Below are positions 24,306-33,579 of a stretch of 45,410 bases of DNA, in pieces. Position numbers and translations under genes: made by a program. The DNA is taken from NCBI GenBank assembly GCA_022844575.1, contig JALHLL010000001.1, forward strand, positions 5,916 through 51,325, given 5' to 3'. Each line of letters begins with the position of its first letter. Positions within the stretch are counted from its first letter, which is position 1. Below the pieces are notes generated by a model. It worked only from the letters and a program-made list of their open reading frames with translations, was not told the origin of the DNA and made no database searches. The stretch comes from a bacterium (GTDB taxonomy: Bacteria; Bacteroidota; Ignavibacteria; Kapaibacteriales; UBA961).

Positions 24306-26246
24306 TTATCTGTTGACAGTAAAAGGAATACATAGATTTTCCGATGAATCGTAAAGGCAAAGAAAGTAATTTCCGCTTTCAAGTGTTCGATTATTGGACA
24401 ATGATATATCAAAACGATAGCTGGTATTAGGTATAATGGGTTCATTAGAAAGAAACACCCTTTCACCGCTTAGCGTGTACACGGCACAATATGCCCATTT
24501 TTTTACGGAAGTAACGGCAATATAGTCATAACAGGGATTTGGCGAAATAGTAACAATTCCGTTTTGCTCCTCAGTGTTTTTATCGAGTTTTGTATAAACC
24601 GAAGGACGAATATCGGAAAGTGCGGCAACAGCTGTAAGCCAAGCTCCCGTATGCGCTATGTACGATTCATTACCGATAAAACGTGGCACATCTCCATTCT
24701 GAGGAATCTCCTGTTTAAATTGCTGGGTAGCAGAAAAGCCATTCACTATTGAGCCCTTTATATCGGGAAACTCCCCATACCCGTCACGTATCCATTGATA
24801 CCCTTTTCCTACTATACATGATACCGGATTGGCTGAATAGGGATAACCGACACCGGTATTAAACCCTGCAATCCATAATAATTGCTGCTCTGCAACCGAT
24901 AAAGCGGAGGTGTCATTCATTATTAACCCATATTGTATGCACTGTTCAGCTACTTTGGAATATGTAACGCTTATGCCGTGAAATAAATCGCTGAACCAAC
25001 GTACGCCATAATATTCACCATTAGCAATTAAGCCGAAGGGATTTCTTTTTACTACATTCGCCAAAAATCCATTATAATAATCACGCACTATCTTTTTCCA
25101 TACATGTACACTATCATGCGTTGGCTGTAAGGCTATCAGGTCTAAAAAACCTTTAATATGATTTCCCCAATACACACCATAAAAATCATATCCTTTTCCA
25201 TGATAGTTTAGCCTGAGAATGTTTTTTGAATGACCATATTCATAAAATGTTCCGTAAATACCGTTTTGTGAGCGTTCTTCTTTCGTTATTTGTCTTTCAC
25301 CGAGTTCTGCAGCAATTTCATTAACAATACACCACGATGTACTATCAACAGATTCGCGATAAAAAACAACTTCCGCCTGTAACCACAAACACAATAAGGC
25401 AGAATGTAATGTATCAATCGAATAATTACTTCTCATATTTTTTAATGAGTGTAAAGCGGTTTTATAATATTTCGCGCCTATACCCTCATCATATAATTTG
25501 AAAGCGGAATAGATTTCCATAAGAGCTTGAATTGCCATCAGCTGACCCGGAATAACCCCCAAACGATGAAGTTTCCAATCTTGCCAATATCCGCCATCCA
25601 TTTTTCCTACGGAATCAATTCTCATCGTAAAGAAGTCCCCGAAATGCTCCAAGTGATTCATAAGATGAGAGTGTTCTTCTTCTGTAAAATTCCCATATTT
25701 CGATTTGAGTATATTACAAATACCAAGCACCATTGTGGCATGTGAACCCGTTTCACGAATATCTGTTCCGCAATCCACATAACCGCCTTTTGCATCGTTC
25801 TTTCTTCTTTTATCTAATTGAATTGTAAACATATCTCGTGATAATGTTTTTATGTAGTGGTCGGCAACATTTTCAACATTAAAGAAGTGGGAGCGGAGCG
25901 ATTTTGCAATGAGGTGGTATTTACCATGCGCTAAAAAATTCAGATCAATATACCAAAAGTGATTGCCCGCCCATTTACCCCAATATGTAGGGTGCCCTTG
26001 TCCGATAATGCTTCCTACTGTATCTACTACCTTGTATTCAGTAACTTTATCGCCCGAGTCACGAGACATGGAACAAAGCAGAGCGTGACGTACCCCCGGA
26101 TAAGCATAACCCGTCTGACTCACAATAAGAGATACGCTATCCGATGTTGTTACAACAGTCGGATCCCATACAGGAGTAATTATTTGCTGCGATTTAACGC
26201 TGCAAAAACTTAAGAAAAAAAGTATGAATAATACTGCGGGCATCAT
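24306..26246 (-). CDS. GH9-like T9SS-secreted protein with cellulase N-terminal Ig-like domain
   Basis: The 646-residue product has a signal peptide (MMPAVLFILFFLSFCSVKSQ) and an Ig-like N-terminal domain of the GH9-associated type (VSQTGYAYPGVRHALLCS...FFNVENVADHYI). An (alpha/alpha)6-like region follows, and then a T9SS sorting domain (ISPNPCYDYIAVTS... ending CIPFTVNR). GH9-type landmarks are GGYVDCGTDIRETGSHATM (about 150-168), where GH9 enzymes have a DAGD catalytic-base motif, LLWIAGFNTGVGYPYSANPV, and GNESYIAHTGAWLTAVAAL (about 523) with the NE proton-donor position. The base motif is altered (DCGTD), so endoglucanase activity is uncertain. It follows the substrate-binding lipoprotein gene by 25 bases. 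Confidence 0.62.
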   Translation of the reverse strand: MMPAVLFILFFLSFCSVKSQQIITPVWDPTVVTTSDSVSLIVSQTGYAYPGVRHALLCSMSRDSGDKVTEYKVVDTVGSIIGQGHPTYWGKWAGNHFWYIDLNFLAHGKYHLIAKSLRSHFFNVENVADHYIKTLSRDMFTIQLDKRRKNDAKGGYVDCGTDIRETGSHATMVLGICNILKSKYGNFTEEEHSHLMNHLEHFGDFFTMRIDSVGKMDGGYWQDWKLHRLGVIPGQLMAIQALMEIYSAFKLYDEGIGAKYYKTALHSLKNMRSNYSIDTLHSALLCLWLQAEVVFYRESVDSTSWCIVNEIAAELGERQITKEERSQNGIYGTFYEYGHSKNILRLNYHGKGYDFYGVYWGNHIKGFLDLIALQPTHDSVHVWKKIVRDYYNGFLANVVKRNPFGLIANGEYYGVRWFSDLFHGISVTYSKVAEQCIQYGLIMNDTSALSVAEQQLLWIAGFNTGVGYPYSANPVSCIVGKGYQWIRDGYGEFPDIKGSIVNGFSATQQFKQEIPQNGDVPRFIGNESYIAHTGAWLTAVAALSDIRPSVYTKLDKNTEEQNGIVTISPNPCYDYIAVTSVKKWAYCAVYTLSGERVFLSNEPIIPNTSYRFDISLSNNRTLESGNYFLCLYDSSENLCIPFTVNR

Positions 26247-26271
26247 GGATACTGAATATATATTGCGATGA

Positions 26272-27213
26272 TTAGTCTTTACTATACCACTCCAATATAG
26301 GTTTTTTCTTTAATACCTGATATTGTACCAAAGTATCGGCAACTATCGTGAAGCCGTTTTTATCAATATTCGACCCCATAAAAAATTTCGGTACCGATAC
26401 CGCTTGGGCTAATCCTTCTTTTTGTATAGGAGTATATTTTAGTAATGTCTTTTTGGCACCGACAATATCATTCCCTATATTTTTAAGCGACTCTTCAAAT
26501 ATAGAATATAGTTTTTGCGCTACTTCGGGGTTTTCATCTGCAAATTTAGCATTGAATGAATAATAACCGCCAACCCATTGAGGAAAAATGTCCTTTTCAA
26601 TTGCGCCTTGTTGTAATACTTTTGCTTTTTTTGTCACCTTTGCTATAGTGCCAATCGGTTCCAAACACATAATGGCATCGGCACCTCCGCTTTCAAGAGC
26701 TTGTAACTGTAAAGGCGGTGGCATTTCCACAAGGCGACTTTGCTCACCCCAGGCATTATTCTTTTTCAGATATAAAGTTGTAAATGTTTTTATTGCAGCT
26801 CCGGGAAAACATCCTATCGTTTTGTTTTTCAGTTGAGAGACTGAATCAATACCCGATGTTGGCGAAACAAGAAGTGATGACATGTGGTTCTTCTCGGAGG
26901 CAACAATCGAAAGAAATATTTTCATCTTCGAGGCAGATGTTTGGGCTAAGGCAAGCCCCACAAAACTGCTTGTACCGGCATCTACATCAATTTGCCCATC
27001 CACCAATGCCTGACCCAGCAAATTGCTGGACTCAAACTTTTTCAACTCAACCTCAATACCGTTTTGTTCAAACATCTTTTGCTCAAGTGCAACAAACAAA
27101 GGCAAATTGCTTGTAACACCAAGATAACCGATTCTCACTTTCGGATTTGACGGTTTGGAACATGAGGAAAAAAGAACGGAAATACAGAAGATAATACCGA
27201 TGAATATTCTCAT
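26272..27213 (-). CDS. Substrate-binding lipoprotein, SsuA/NMT1-like ABC-type
   Basis: This 313-residue lipoprotein (signal MRIFIGIIFCISVLFSSC, lipidated at C18) has the periplasmic binding fold of the SsuA/TauA/ThiY-like group: VRIGYLGVTSNLPLFVALEQ, ALVDGQIDVDAGTSS, LKNKTIGCFPGAAIKTFTTL, ESGGADAIMCLEPIGTIA. Such proteins deliver aromatic or alkyl sulfonates, thiamine precursors or similar small molecules to an ABC permease. No permease or ATPase is in the window, so the transporter is split or the protein is a sensor. The frame is open to 27354, but ATG at 27213 gives a clean lipoprotein signal and lies about 30 bases after a TAGTTTTG -7 box (27244-27251). Confidence 0.85.
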   Translation of the reverse strand: MRIFIGIIFCISVLFSSCSKPSNPKVRIGYLGVTSNLPLFVALEQKMFEQNGIEVELKKFESSNLLGQALVDGQIDVDAGTSSFVGLALAQTSASKMKIFLSIVASEKNHMSSLLVSPTSGIDSVSQLKNKTIGCFPGAAIKTFTTLYLKKNNAWGEQSRLVEMPPPLQLQALESGGADAIMCLEPIGTIAKVTKKAKVLQQGAIEKDIFPQWVGGYYSFNAKFADENPEVAQKLYSIFEESLKNIGNDIVGAKKTLLKYTPIQKEGLAQAVSVPKFFMGSNIDKNGFTIVADTLVQYQVLKKKPILEWYSKD

Positions 27214-27243
27214 AATACACAATGATTGGAGTGATAAAATTCT

Positions 27244-27251
27244 CAAAACTA
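27244..27251 (-). promoter_or_regulatory. -7 box TAGTTTTG for the binding-protein/GH9-like operon
   Basis: The minus strand reads TAGTTTTG, matching TAnnTTTG, about 30 bases before the ATG at 27213. No clear -33 TTG was seen. Confidence 0.45.
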
Positions 27252-27438
27252 CAGAAAAAAGCAGCACATTTATTTTACTTTGTAAAGTACGAGGTATGTT
27301 CATTTTATGGTTCGGAAGATTCTGCCATCTGTTTTCATCTATTAAAATCATCACTTTTTGAGTATTGAGTACAATTTGTTTAATACGTTCTCGTCGGACT
27401 CTTGCGTTTCTTTATTACAATAAAGGTTTACACCGGAT

Positions 27439-27735
27439 ATGTCCAAACATTCTTTGATACAAAATATGTGCTATGGGTTAACAACCTTAGCCCATGTTTC
27501 AAGGAATCGGTTCAACAGGGGCCTCACTCATTTCATTTATCACGCTTTTACATTCGGAATTCGCTTCGGCAGAGCAAACCCATCAAGCAAAGTCAACTGC
27601 ATTTATCTGATAGGCGGTCGCCGTATCAAGATTACTCTCAATTATCAGAACAGACCTGTTTTCGACACGAACACTAATTCAGTACAAGAACGTAAAAACG
27701 CTTTAATAATGCAGTTTCAGGCGGCAATACTATAA
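27439..27735 (+). pseudogene. Unrecognised 98-codon plus-strand frame, possibly a relic
   Basis: This is the only plus-strand frame between two minus-strand operons. The latter half is protein-like (FGIRFGRANPSSKVNCIYLI, GGRRIKITLNYQNRPVF, SVQERKNALIMQFQAAIL), while the first part is poor. There is no Shine-Dalgarno sequence and no recognised domain. A strong bidirectional hairpin follows 22 bases after the stop, which would suit a real transcript. It could be a leftover of a mobile element or integrase arm domain; I cannot identify it. Confidence 0.3.
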
Positions 27736-27756
27736 AAGAACACTAAACCTCAATAA

Positions 27757-27785
27757 AAAAGCCATGAATTTCATGGCTTTTTTAT
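27757..27785. terminator. Bidirectional intrinsic terminator
   Basis: aaaaaagccatgaa pairs perfectly with ttcatggctttttt around one central base. It is flanked by A- and T-runs, so it works in both directions. The TGA stop codon of the LytTR regulator gene lies inside the hairpin. Confidence 0.88.
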
Positions 27786-28484
27786 TACTCTATTATTCGA
27801 AAGTTTATCAACCAAATCTTCCTTAAATGAATCGCCGATAGGTATATGGAATATACCCACATCCACATAATTGGAATCAAAACTTTTCACAAAATCCCGA
27901 TTGACGATATACGATTTATTTACCCTTATAAAGTTCGGAATTTTTAGATTACTTTCTAAGTTTTTCAAGTTAAAGGCAACGAGAAAGTTCTCCTTTCCGC
28001 ACACTATTTTCGAATAATCTTTTTCCCCTTCTATATACATCACATCCTTTATATTGATTCTTACATATTTTTTATTAGCCCGTATAAAAAAGTATTCATT
28101 CTCTTTCACTATCACATCTTCATTTTTTCTCTTTTCATGCAACTCGGAACATTTTTTAACGGTTTTAAAAAAACGCTCCAAACGAATCGGCTTAGTTAAG
28201 TAATCAATTACATCATATTCATAGCTTTCAAGCGCATATTGTGGGAAAGCCGTTGTTATAACAACCATAGCCGGATGCCTATTCATCTTTAAGTATTCAA
28301 AACCGTTTATGCCGGGGATATGAATATCGAGAAATATAATATCCGTGTTTGTCTCTTGTAAAAAATTATCGGCTTCAATAATAGTAGCAAAACTTCCCAG
28401 ATGCTCCAAATCGGGAATCTCCGTAATCAAAAGTTCCATTCCTTGTCTTGCAAGGGGTTCATCATCAATAACGATACATCTCAT
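27771..28484 (-). CDS. LytTR-family response regulator
   Basis: The 237-residue regulator has a receiver domain at about 1-120: acidic pocket VIDDEP, phospho-acceptor D53 in FLDIHIPG, conserved lysine K98 in LTKPI. A LytTR DNA-binding domain follows at about 130-235 (YFFIRANKKYVRINIKDVMYIEG...FIRVNKSYIVN). It is phosphorylated by the upstream LytS-like kinase. The ATG overlaps the kinase stop as ATGA, so translation is coupled. LytTR regulators bind direct repeats at promoters. Target genes cannot be read directly, but the divergent genes from 29821 on are candidates. Confidence 0.93.
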   Translation of the reverse strand: MRCIVIDDEPLARQGMELLITEIPDLEHLGSFATIIEADNFLQETNTDIIFLDIHIPGINGFEYLKMNRHPAMVVITTAFPQYALESYEYDVIDYLTKPIRLERFFKTVKKCSELHEKRKNEDVIVKENEYFFIRANKKYVRINIKDVMYIEGEKDYSKIVCGKENFLVAFNLKNLESNLKIPNFIRVNKSYIVNRDFVKSFDSNYVDVGIFHIPIGDSFKEDLVDKLSNNRVIKKP

Positions 28485-29521
28485 ACAAGTTCCAATCGTA
28501 AGTCCGCACAGTACATATCGTTTTTCACGGTATGGTTCAAACTGTGTTTATGTGGGTAACTAATTTGTAAACGTCTCGATAAGTTGTGAAGACCTAAACC
28601 TTTTTCATTATATTTTCCGCTCGCCGGTATTGAATTGCAAATAGAAAAATGCAATTCCGTTTTATTAACATTCAATGTAACCACAATGGTACATTGCGTT
28701 AATTGTTGCGAACCATGCTTAATGGCATTTTCCACCAATGGTGTAAACATCATCGGCTGTATCATACAATTATTATCACCGATATTTATTGCCATTGTAA
28801 TTATCAAATCATCTTTTCGCAGTTTTTCGAGATTCAACAAATCATTTATATATCGTACCTCTTGTTCAAGCTGAACCGTTTCTTTCTGTATTTCGTATAA
28901 TTGATAGCGTGTTATATCGGCGAGAGCAAGAATAGATTCGGCTGCTTTACCGGAGTCCTTTTTACACAATACATATAGATTATTAAGTGTATTAAATAAA
29001 AAGTGAGGACTTATTTGATTTTTCAATGATTCCAATTCCGCCTTCAGTATCAGATTTTCGTATTCGGAAATCTGCTTTTGTGTCTTAAAAAGTGAATGTA
29101 ATAATACAAAAGCCAATCCCACCGCCCCTATCATCGCATTAACAAGTATATTGATCCCGAAATCCTTTAGATATAGTTGTGTCTCTTTTGTAAACCGATC
29201 GGCAAAATCTCCGATACCATTAGAATAGACAAGCTGCTCTAAACAGTAACTTACAATATTAACCAGAAGTGAAAGTAAAAAATAAGTAATGTATTTACCA
29301 CGGAATAGGTACCGAGGTATCAGTACATGTATATTAAACGATAGGAATACAAAATATACTGAAGCATATAAACACAGCTGTAGCCATCCAAATAATTCGT
29401 TTACATGCCGAGCCGAATATACACCCCACCATAAATAGACAAAGGATGCAAATAAGAGTATATGAAGTAATCGCTCCTTACGGCTCAGAACGATAATATT
29501 TCCTTGTTTAAGGTTTTGCAT
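28481..29521 (-). CDS. LytS/YehU-type sensor histidine kinase
   Basis: This 346-residue membrane kinase has four hydrophobic segments (about 18-33, 44-66, 78-98, 122-145) and a coiled linker. The His_kinase domain shows LKNQISPHFLFNTLNNLY, with phospho-acceptor H173, and a reduced ATPase domain with LVENAIKHG and GLGLHNLSRRL. It signals to the overlapping LytTR regulator. The membrane part resembles the short-loop sensors common in Bacteroidota; no extracellular sensor domain is present, so the stimulus is unknown. A TAAGTTTG -7 box lies 30 bases upstream of the start. Confidence 0.93.
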   Translation of the reverse strand: MQNLKQGNIIVLSRKERLLHILLFASFVYLWWGVYSARHVNELFGWLQLCLYASVYFVFLSFNIHVLIPRYLFRGKYITYFLLSLLVNIVSYCLEQLVYSNGIGDFADRFTKETQLYLKDFGINILVNAMIGAVGLAFVLLHSLFKTQKQISEYENLILKAELESLKNQISPHFLFNTLNNLYVLCKKDSGKAAESILALADITRYQLYEIQKETVQLEQEVRYINDLLNLEKLRKDDLIITMAINIGDNNCMIQPMMFTPLVENAIKHGSQQLTQCTIVVTLNVNKTELHFSICNSIPASGKYNEKGLGLHNLSRRLQISYPHKHSLNHTVKNDMYCADLRLELV

Positions 29522-29820
29522 AATGTATTATCATTGGTACAAGTACTCCGCAAACTTACACATTTATTTTCTCAGAACGCTTTACCGAAGCAGGCAAATA
29601 ATTACAAGAAAATGACTTATATACTTTTTCCCGCAAATTGAGAACTATGGAAAAGAATCTTATATAGAGTGTATCATACCGTTTATATAATTAATATGGC
29701 TTTTGGTATAAAAGCAAAACAAACGGTATTAGCGAAAGAGTAATTTTGAGGCGTTAATTTTTATTCATCAAACAACACCCTACTTTTTAAGTACATTATT
29801 CACCATTACATATTGCCAAA
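29522..29820. promoter_or_regulatory. Divergent control region between the two-component system and the Ycf48-like genes
   Basis: There is no gene in this spacer. The minus strand carries TAAGTTTG (29551-29558) for the kinase operon. The plus strand carries TAATTTTG (29741-29748), 72 bases before ATG 29821. A 9-bp inverted repeat, ATACCGTTT (29676-29684) with AAACGGTAT (29721-29729), lies between them and just upstream of the plus-strand box. It is a candidate binding site for the LytTR regulator or another factor. Confidence 0.55.
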
Positions 29821-31083
29821 ATGAAAACTTTTGTTATCACATTGTCTCTTTTACTCCTATTAACAGCCGAAATGTTCTCCCAACAATGGGAGAACATCGG
29901 TAATTCCATAACTTCTTCCAGCATATACGATGTACATATAAACGGTGCGGGACATGGCTATGCAGTCGGTTGGTCGAGCGAACCCGTTATCCTTAAAACT
30001 CGGGACTTCGGCACAACATGGGAAACTCTTTCAGCACCTTCAAGCGCTTTATTGTTTTATGTAACCATGCGCGGAAACGACACGGTATATATTGTCGGTT
30101 ATTCGGGTCCAAATAATTGCGGTTTGGTCTCCATATCATACGATGCAGGTAATAATTGGGAACATAAACTCTTCAACGGTACTGATAATCCCAGTTCCTT
30201 CGGCTTTTATCAATATAAAATTACACCTAAAGCGGATTATATATGCGGTTATGGCGGAGCCGTTTTCAAAAGCACTGATAAAGGCCAATCATGGAGTGAA
30301 ACCACAACCGGATCTACCGTGGCAACATTTCGCTCTATTGGGTTCTATAATGATAAATACGGTTATGCAGCTTGCGACCCCGCCGGTGGATTTTCCAACA
30401 TAAATACATTATACTCCACTACAAACGGAGGCGAGAGTTGGGAGAAAAATTCATCACTAAAAAACTCCATTATTGCTTCCATCGAATGTATAAGTGAAAA
30501 TACCGCTTTTATTTTCGGTTATGGTGGCGGAACAGAAGCTGTTCAGAAAACTACCGATGGTGGTAAAACTTGGGAAATTGTATGGTCAGGCGAAAGTAAC
30601 AAAACATTACAAGGCGGAAAATTCTTTACATCCGAAACAGGAATTGCCGTTGGTGGTAACGGTACCGTTATTATAACTAAAGATGGCGGTAATTCATGGG
30701 AAAATATCTCTCTTCCGGAAACTAATAATCTTATGTCTTGTTCAATGGCATCCGACATGGTTTATGTATCGGGTGCGGGCGGTACTTTATGGCGTAGAAC
30801 ATCTCTTTCCGACATACCTACTGTATCAAATTCACAAAATGAAGTCTCCGTTTATCCGGTTCCCGCTTATGAATACTGCACTGTAGCGACCGACGAACAA
30901 TATCTGAACGGAACTATTATCATGAAAAATTTATCGGGCGAAATAGTCTTACAATCAGCTATTTCAGGTTCTCATACACAACTTACACTCAATACTATAA
31001 CTGCGGGAATCTATTGTTTGGAAATCGTTGCAGCAGATAGAAACAACAAAAAGATTCAATGGTTCGTGCATCTTCCCCTGTGA
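29821..31083 (+). CDS. T9SS-sorted Ycf48/BNR-repeat beta-propeller protein
   Basis: The 420-residue product has a signal peptide (MKTFVITLSLLLLLTAEMFSQ) and a propeller of Ycf48/sortilin type with repeated DGGxTW signatures: DFGTTWETL, DKGQSWSE, NGGESWEK, DGGKTWEIV, DGGNSWENI. The C-terminal 80 residues (VSVYPVPAYEYCTV... ending) are a T9SS type-A sorting domain. In plants and cyanobacteria Ycf48 assists photosystem II; in non-photosynthetic bacteria this fold is a generic extracellular propeller, so the photosystem name should not be taken as function. It is followed by a related gene after a terminator. Confidence 0.87.
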   Translation: MKTFVITLSLLLLLTAEMFSQQWENIGNSITSSSIYDVHINGAGHGYAVGWSSEPVILKTRDFGTTWETLSAPSSALLFYVTMRGNDTVYIVGYSGPNNCGLVSISYDAGNNWEHKLFNGTDNPSSFGFYQYKITPKADYICGYGGAVFKSTDKGQSWSETTTGSTVATFRSIGFYNDKYGYAACDPAGGFSNINTLYSTTNGGESWEKNSSLKNSIIASIECISENTAFIFGYGGGTEAVQKTTDGGKTWEIVWSGESNKTLQGGKFFTSETGIAVGGNGTVIITKDGGNSWENISLPETNNLMSCSMASDMVYVSGAGGTLWRRTSLSDIPTVSNSQNEVSVYPVPAYEYCTVATDEQYLNGTIIMKNLSGEIVLQSAISGSHTQLTLNTITAGIYCLEIVAADRNNKKIQWFVHLPL

Positions 31084-31104
31084 TGTAACCCCCCTCTCCA
31101 CAAG

Positions 31105-31157
31105 GCCCCATTGCCACCGAATAACCGGTTATTCGCAACAGTTGGGGCTATTTTTAT
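31105..31157 (+). terminator. Long intrinsic terminator between the two Ycf48-like genes
   Basis: GCCCCA (31105-31110) pairs with TGGGGC (31143-31148). Inside, TTGC pairs with GCAA, and GAATAACC with GGTTATTC. A tattttta tail follows. A longer frame of the next gene runs through this structure, which is another reason to place that gene's start later, at 31195. Confidence 0.8.
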
Positions 31158-31194
31158 TCAACAGTATTTTTCTACCACATTCGGAGATATAGCC

Positions 31195-33507
31195 ATGAAA
31201 AAAAACTTATTTATTTATTTCCTTTTGTGTATTAGTGCTTTAGTATCGGCACAAAGCCAACAATGGAAACTTTCCAAAGCGCCTGCGGAATATGATATTT
31301 GGGATATTACGATGGTCAATAAACTATCGGGTTCCGCAGCAATATGGGATTCACGTTCAGGAGCAAATGCAAAAATTATTTCTACCAATGATGGCGGAAA
31401 AACATGGACACAAGCATATGATGAAATCTTTCGCGGTGCAACGGCAATTGACCGTTTGGATGACAAAAATGCTTTTGCCGTCGGTGGGGCAAATAATTAT
31501 CTCGCTTGTTGGAAATCGAATAATAATTTAAATTCTTTTACACCCATGATGGAGCCCGATAAATTTATAGAGGGCAAACCGTCATTTTGGTCGATAGATT
31601 TTATTTCTGCTACTCATGGTTTCGGCGGCGCTTCCGTCGGTAAGATATTAAAAACAACAAATGGCGGCTCTACATGGACATATTTACCCGATAATTTTAC
31701 GGCAGGGTGTATTGTTGCCATCCACTTCATCAATCAGAATATCGGTTTTATTGCAAAATCGGATGCTAATGATGATCCATACAGAGGAAAAAATCTATAT
31801 AAAACTTTAGATGGTGGAAAAACATGGACAAAGGTTTTCACAACCGATGTTATCAGGAAAATATATTTTCAAGATGAGAAAATCGGCTTCTGCGTCGGCG
31901 GAATTGGCGGAACTCCGAGAATATGGAGAACAAATGACGGCGGTGAAAATTGGAAACCTGTATTCTTCGGGAACCCTGAAGCTTATTGGATGAACGGTAT
32001 TTCTTTTACGGCAAACAAATATGTCGGTTATGCAGTTGCCGGTAATATTTATAATAATAATCAGGGAGCTATTTTCAGAACCACCGACGGCGGTTTAACA
32101 TGGGAAAGAGAAATAGGAAATTTACCGACCTGTTTATTAAAAGTTTCTTTTTTTGAGGAGACAAACGGCATTGCCGTCGGCACAAAGGGTTATACTTATT
32201 ATGCCGAAAAAACCAAACAGCCACCTTTTGTTGCCGGAATTTCCATCTCTGATACGGCATTCGATCTGGGTACTACCTCCCCCAATGAAACATTAACAGG
32301 ATATTATACAATTACGGCAAAAAACCCTGCAGGAATTACCATTACAAGTATCACTTCCGATGATAAAGATTTTGCTAAAAAAGGATTTACGATTGATACA
32401 AAGGATGTTGCATTCCCATTAACTATAGAGTATGGTGATGAGTATAATTTTGAAATACATTTTACCAATAGTAAAAGTGGTGGATATGCTTCGACAATAA
32501 CATTTAAAAGTAATGATAATAAACAACCGTTAAAAACAATTCCCGTTCTGGCAGACTGCGAACAAGGAGAAGTACAAACAGCCCGAATTTCAGTTTCAGA
32601 TATAGCTTTTGGCAATATTGAAATAAATGACAATAAGCAGGAAACATTCTTTATAGGAAGTAAAAACTCAGCCGGTTTACATATTGACAGTATTTATTTA
32701 GCACAATCCGATGAAGTGTTCTTGATTTCAGCGGAACAAAAACTACCCTTTACACTCCTCGGTCTCGACAGCATTAAAGTTACCGTTAATGTTTCTGCAT
32801 TGAAAACCGGCTTATTCTCCAATACGATCATTATTAAAACTTCCGATGCTGCCAATCCGGTTATCAGCATACCGATTTCAGTAACTATCTCAGAAAAGAA
32901 TGTACCAACGGCAGGTTTGTCTGTCAGCGAAGTGGATTTCGGGAATCTGACTCCCAATAATAATAAAGAATCTTCTTTCAAGATTTATAGTACTAATGCA
33001 GCAGGACTAACTATACATTCCATTACAATCAATGATAATACCGATAATTATTATTCTTTTACAAGTTCTAAAAAGTTGCCTGCAACACTTACGGGTAAAG
33101 ATAGCATAACAGTAACTGTAAAAGCCAATCCGAAAAGCGGCGGTATATTCAATCGTTCCATGCTCATAGAAACAAATAATACTACGCAGAATTCGATAAT
33201 AATACCGCTCAAATCGAATGTTACTATATCCGACATAGACGATGAAGAAAAGAATATTGATTTTTCAATTTTTAGCAACTCTTCCGATAAGAAAGCTATT
33301 ATTCGTTTTTCATCGCCCATATATGCTCTTGCCGGAATTACCATTTCCGATTCCGAAGGAAGAAATGTAGTAACCTTTTCCCATCATGCCGGTGAAGGTG
33401 TCAATCTTTATTCATTCGATACGGAAAAATTGGCAAGCGGCATATATTTTGTCTCATTATCATTAGGAGGTAAACAATATGTGAAGAAGATGATATTAAC
33501 TCAATAA
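31195..33507 (+). CDS. T9SS-sorted propeller protein with three choice-of-anchor-D-like repeats
   Basis: The 770-residue product (signal MKKNLFIYFLLCISALVSAQ) has an N-terminal Ycf48-type propeller to about residue 345 (DGGKTWTQA, NGGSTWTYL, DGGKTWTKV, DGGENWKPV, DGGLTWERE). Three Ig-like modules of about 100 residues follow, each opening with a pattern like GxSVSxxxFGN and later N-x-AGLxIxSI. A T9SS sorting domain (ending YVKKMILTQ) closes it. The start at 31195 is preferred over 31111 because GGAGA precedes it by eight bases and it begins the signal peptide. It is probably a surface or matrix protein. It shares its propeller type with the preceding gene. Confidence 0.87.
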   Translation: MKKNLFIYFLLCISALVSAQSQQWKLSKAPAEYDIWDITMVNKLSGSAAIWDSRSGANAKIISTNDGGKTWTQAYDEIFRGATAIDRLDDKNAFAVGGANNYLACWKSNNNLNSFTPMMEPDKFIEGKPSFWSIDFISATHGFGGASVGKILKTTNGGSTWTYLPDNFTAGCIVAIHFINQNIGFIAKSDANDDPYRGKNLYKTLDGGKTWTKVFTTDVIRKIYFQDEKIGFCVGGIGGTPRIWRTNDGGENWKPVFFGNPEAYWMNGISFTANKYVGYAVAGNIYNNNQGAIFRTTDGGLTWEREIGNLPTCLLKVSFFEETNGIAVGTKGYTYYAEKTKQPPFVAGISISDTAFDLGTTSPNETLTGYYTITAKNPAGITITSITSDDKDFAKKGFTIDTKDVAFPLTIEYGDEYNFEIHFTNSKSGGYASTITFKSNDNKQPLKTIPVLADCEQGEVQTARISVSDIAFGNIEINDNKQETFFIGSKNSAGLHIDSIYLAQSDEVFLISAEQKLPFTLLGLDSIKVTVNVSALKTGLFSNTIIIKTSDAANPVISIPISVTISEKNVPTAGLSVSEVDFGNLTPNNNKESSFKIYSTNAAGLTIHSITINDNTDNYYSFTSSKKLPATLTGKDSITVTVKANPKSGGIFNRSMLIETNNTTQNSIIIPLKSNVTISDIDDEEKNIDFSIFSNSSDKKAIIRFSSPIYALAGITISDSEGRNVVTFSHHAGEGVNLYSFDTEKLASGIYFVSLSLGGKQYVKKMILTQ

Positions 33508-33529
33508 TATCGCATGTTTGTAAAACAAA

Positions 33530-33561
33530 AAAGGGCTGCTTTCTTATGAAAGCAGCCCTTT
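33530..33561. terminator. Bidirectional terminator between convergent genes
   Basis: aaagggctgctttc pairs perfectly with gaaagcagcccttt over a ttat loop, with A-run before and T-run after. It serves both the plus-strand gene ending at 33507 and the minus-strand gene ending at 33580. Confidence 0.92.
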
Positions 33562-33579
33562 GTTTTTTTCTTCCGTACT

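Noticed and set aside
24242..24466. Minus-strand 74-codon hydrophobic frame overlapping the GH9-like gene end
   Set aside because: It overlaps the sorting domain of the GH9-like protein in another frame and has no recognisable features.
29821..33507. Photosystem II assembly factors (Ycf48)
   Set aside because: The propeller repeats match, but T9SS sorting domains and the absence of any photosynthesis gene show these are generic extracellular propellers.
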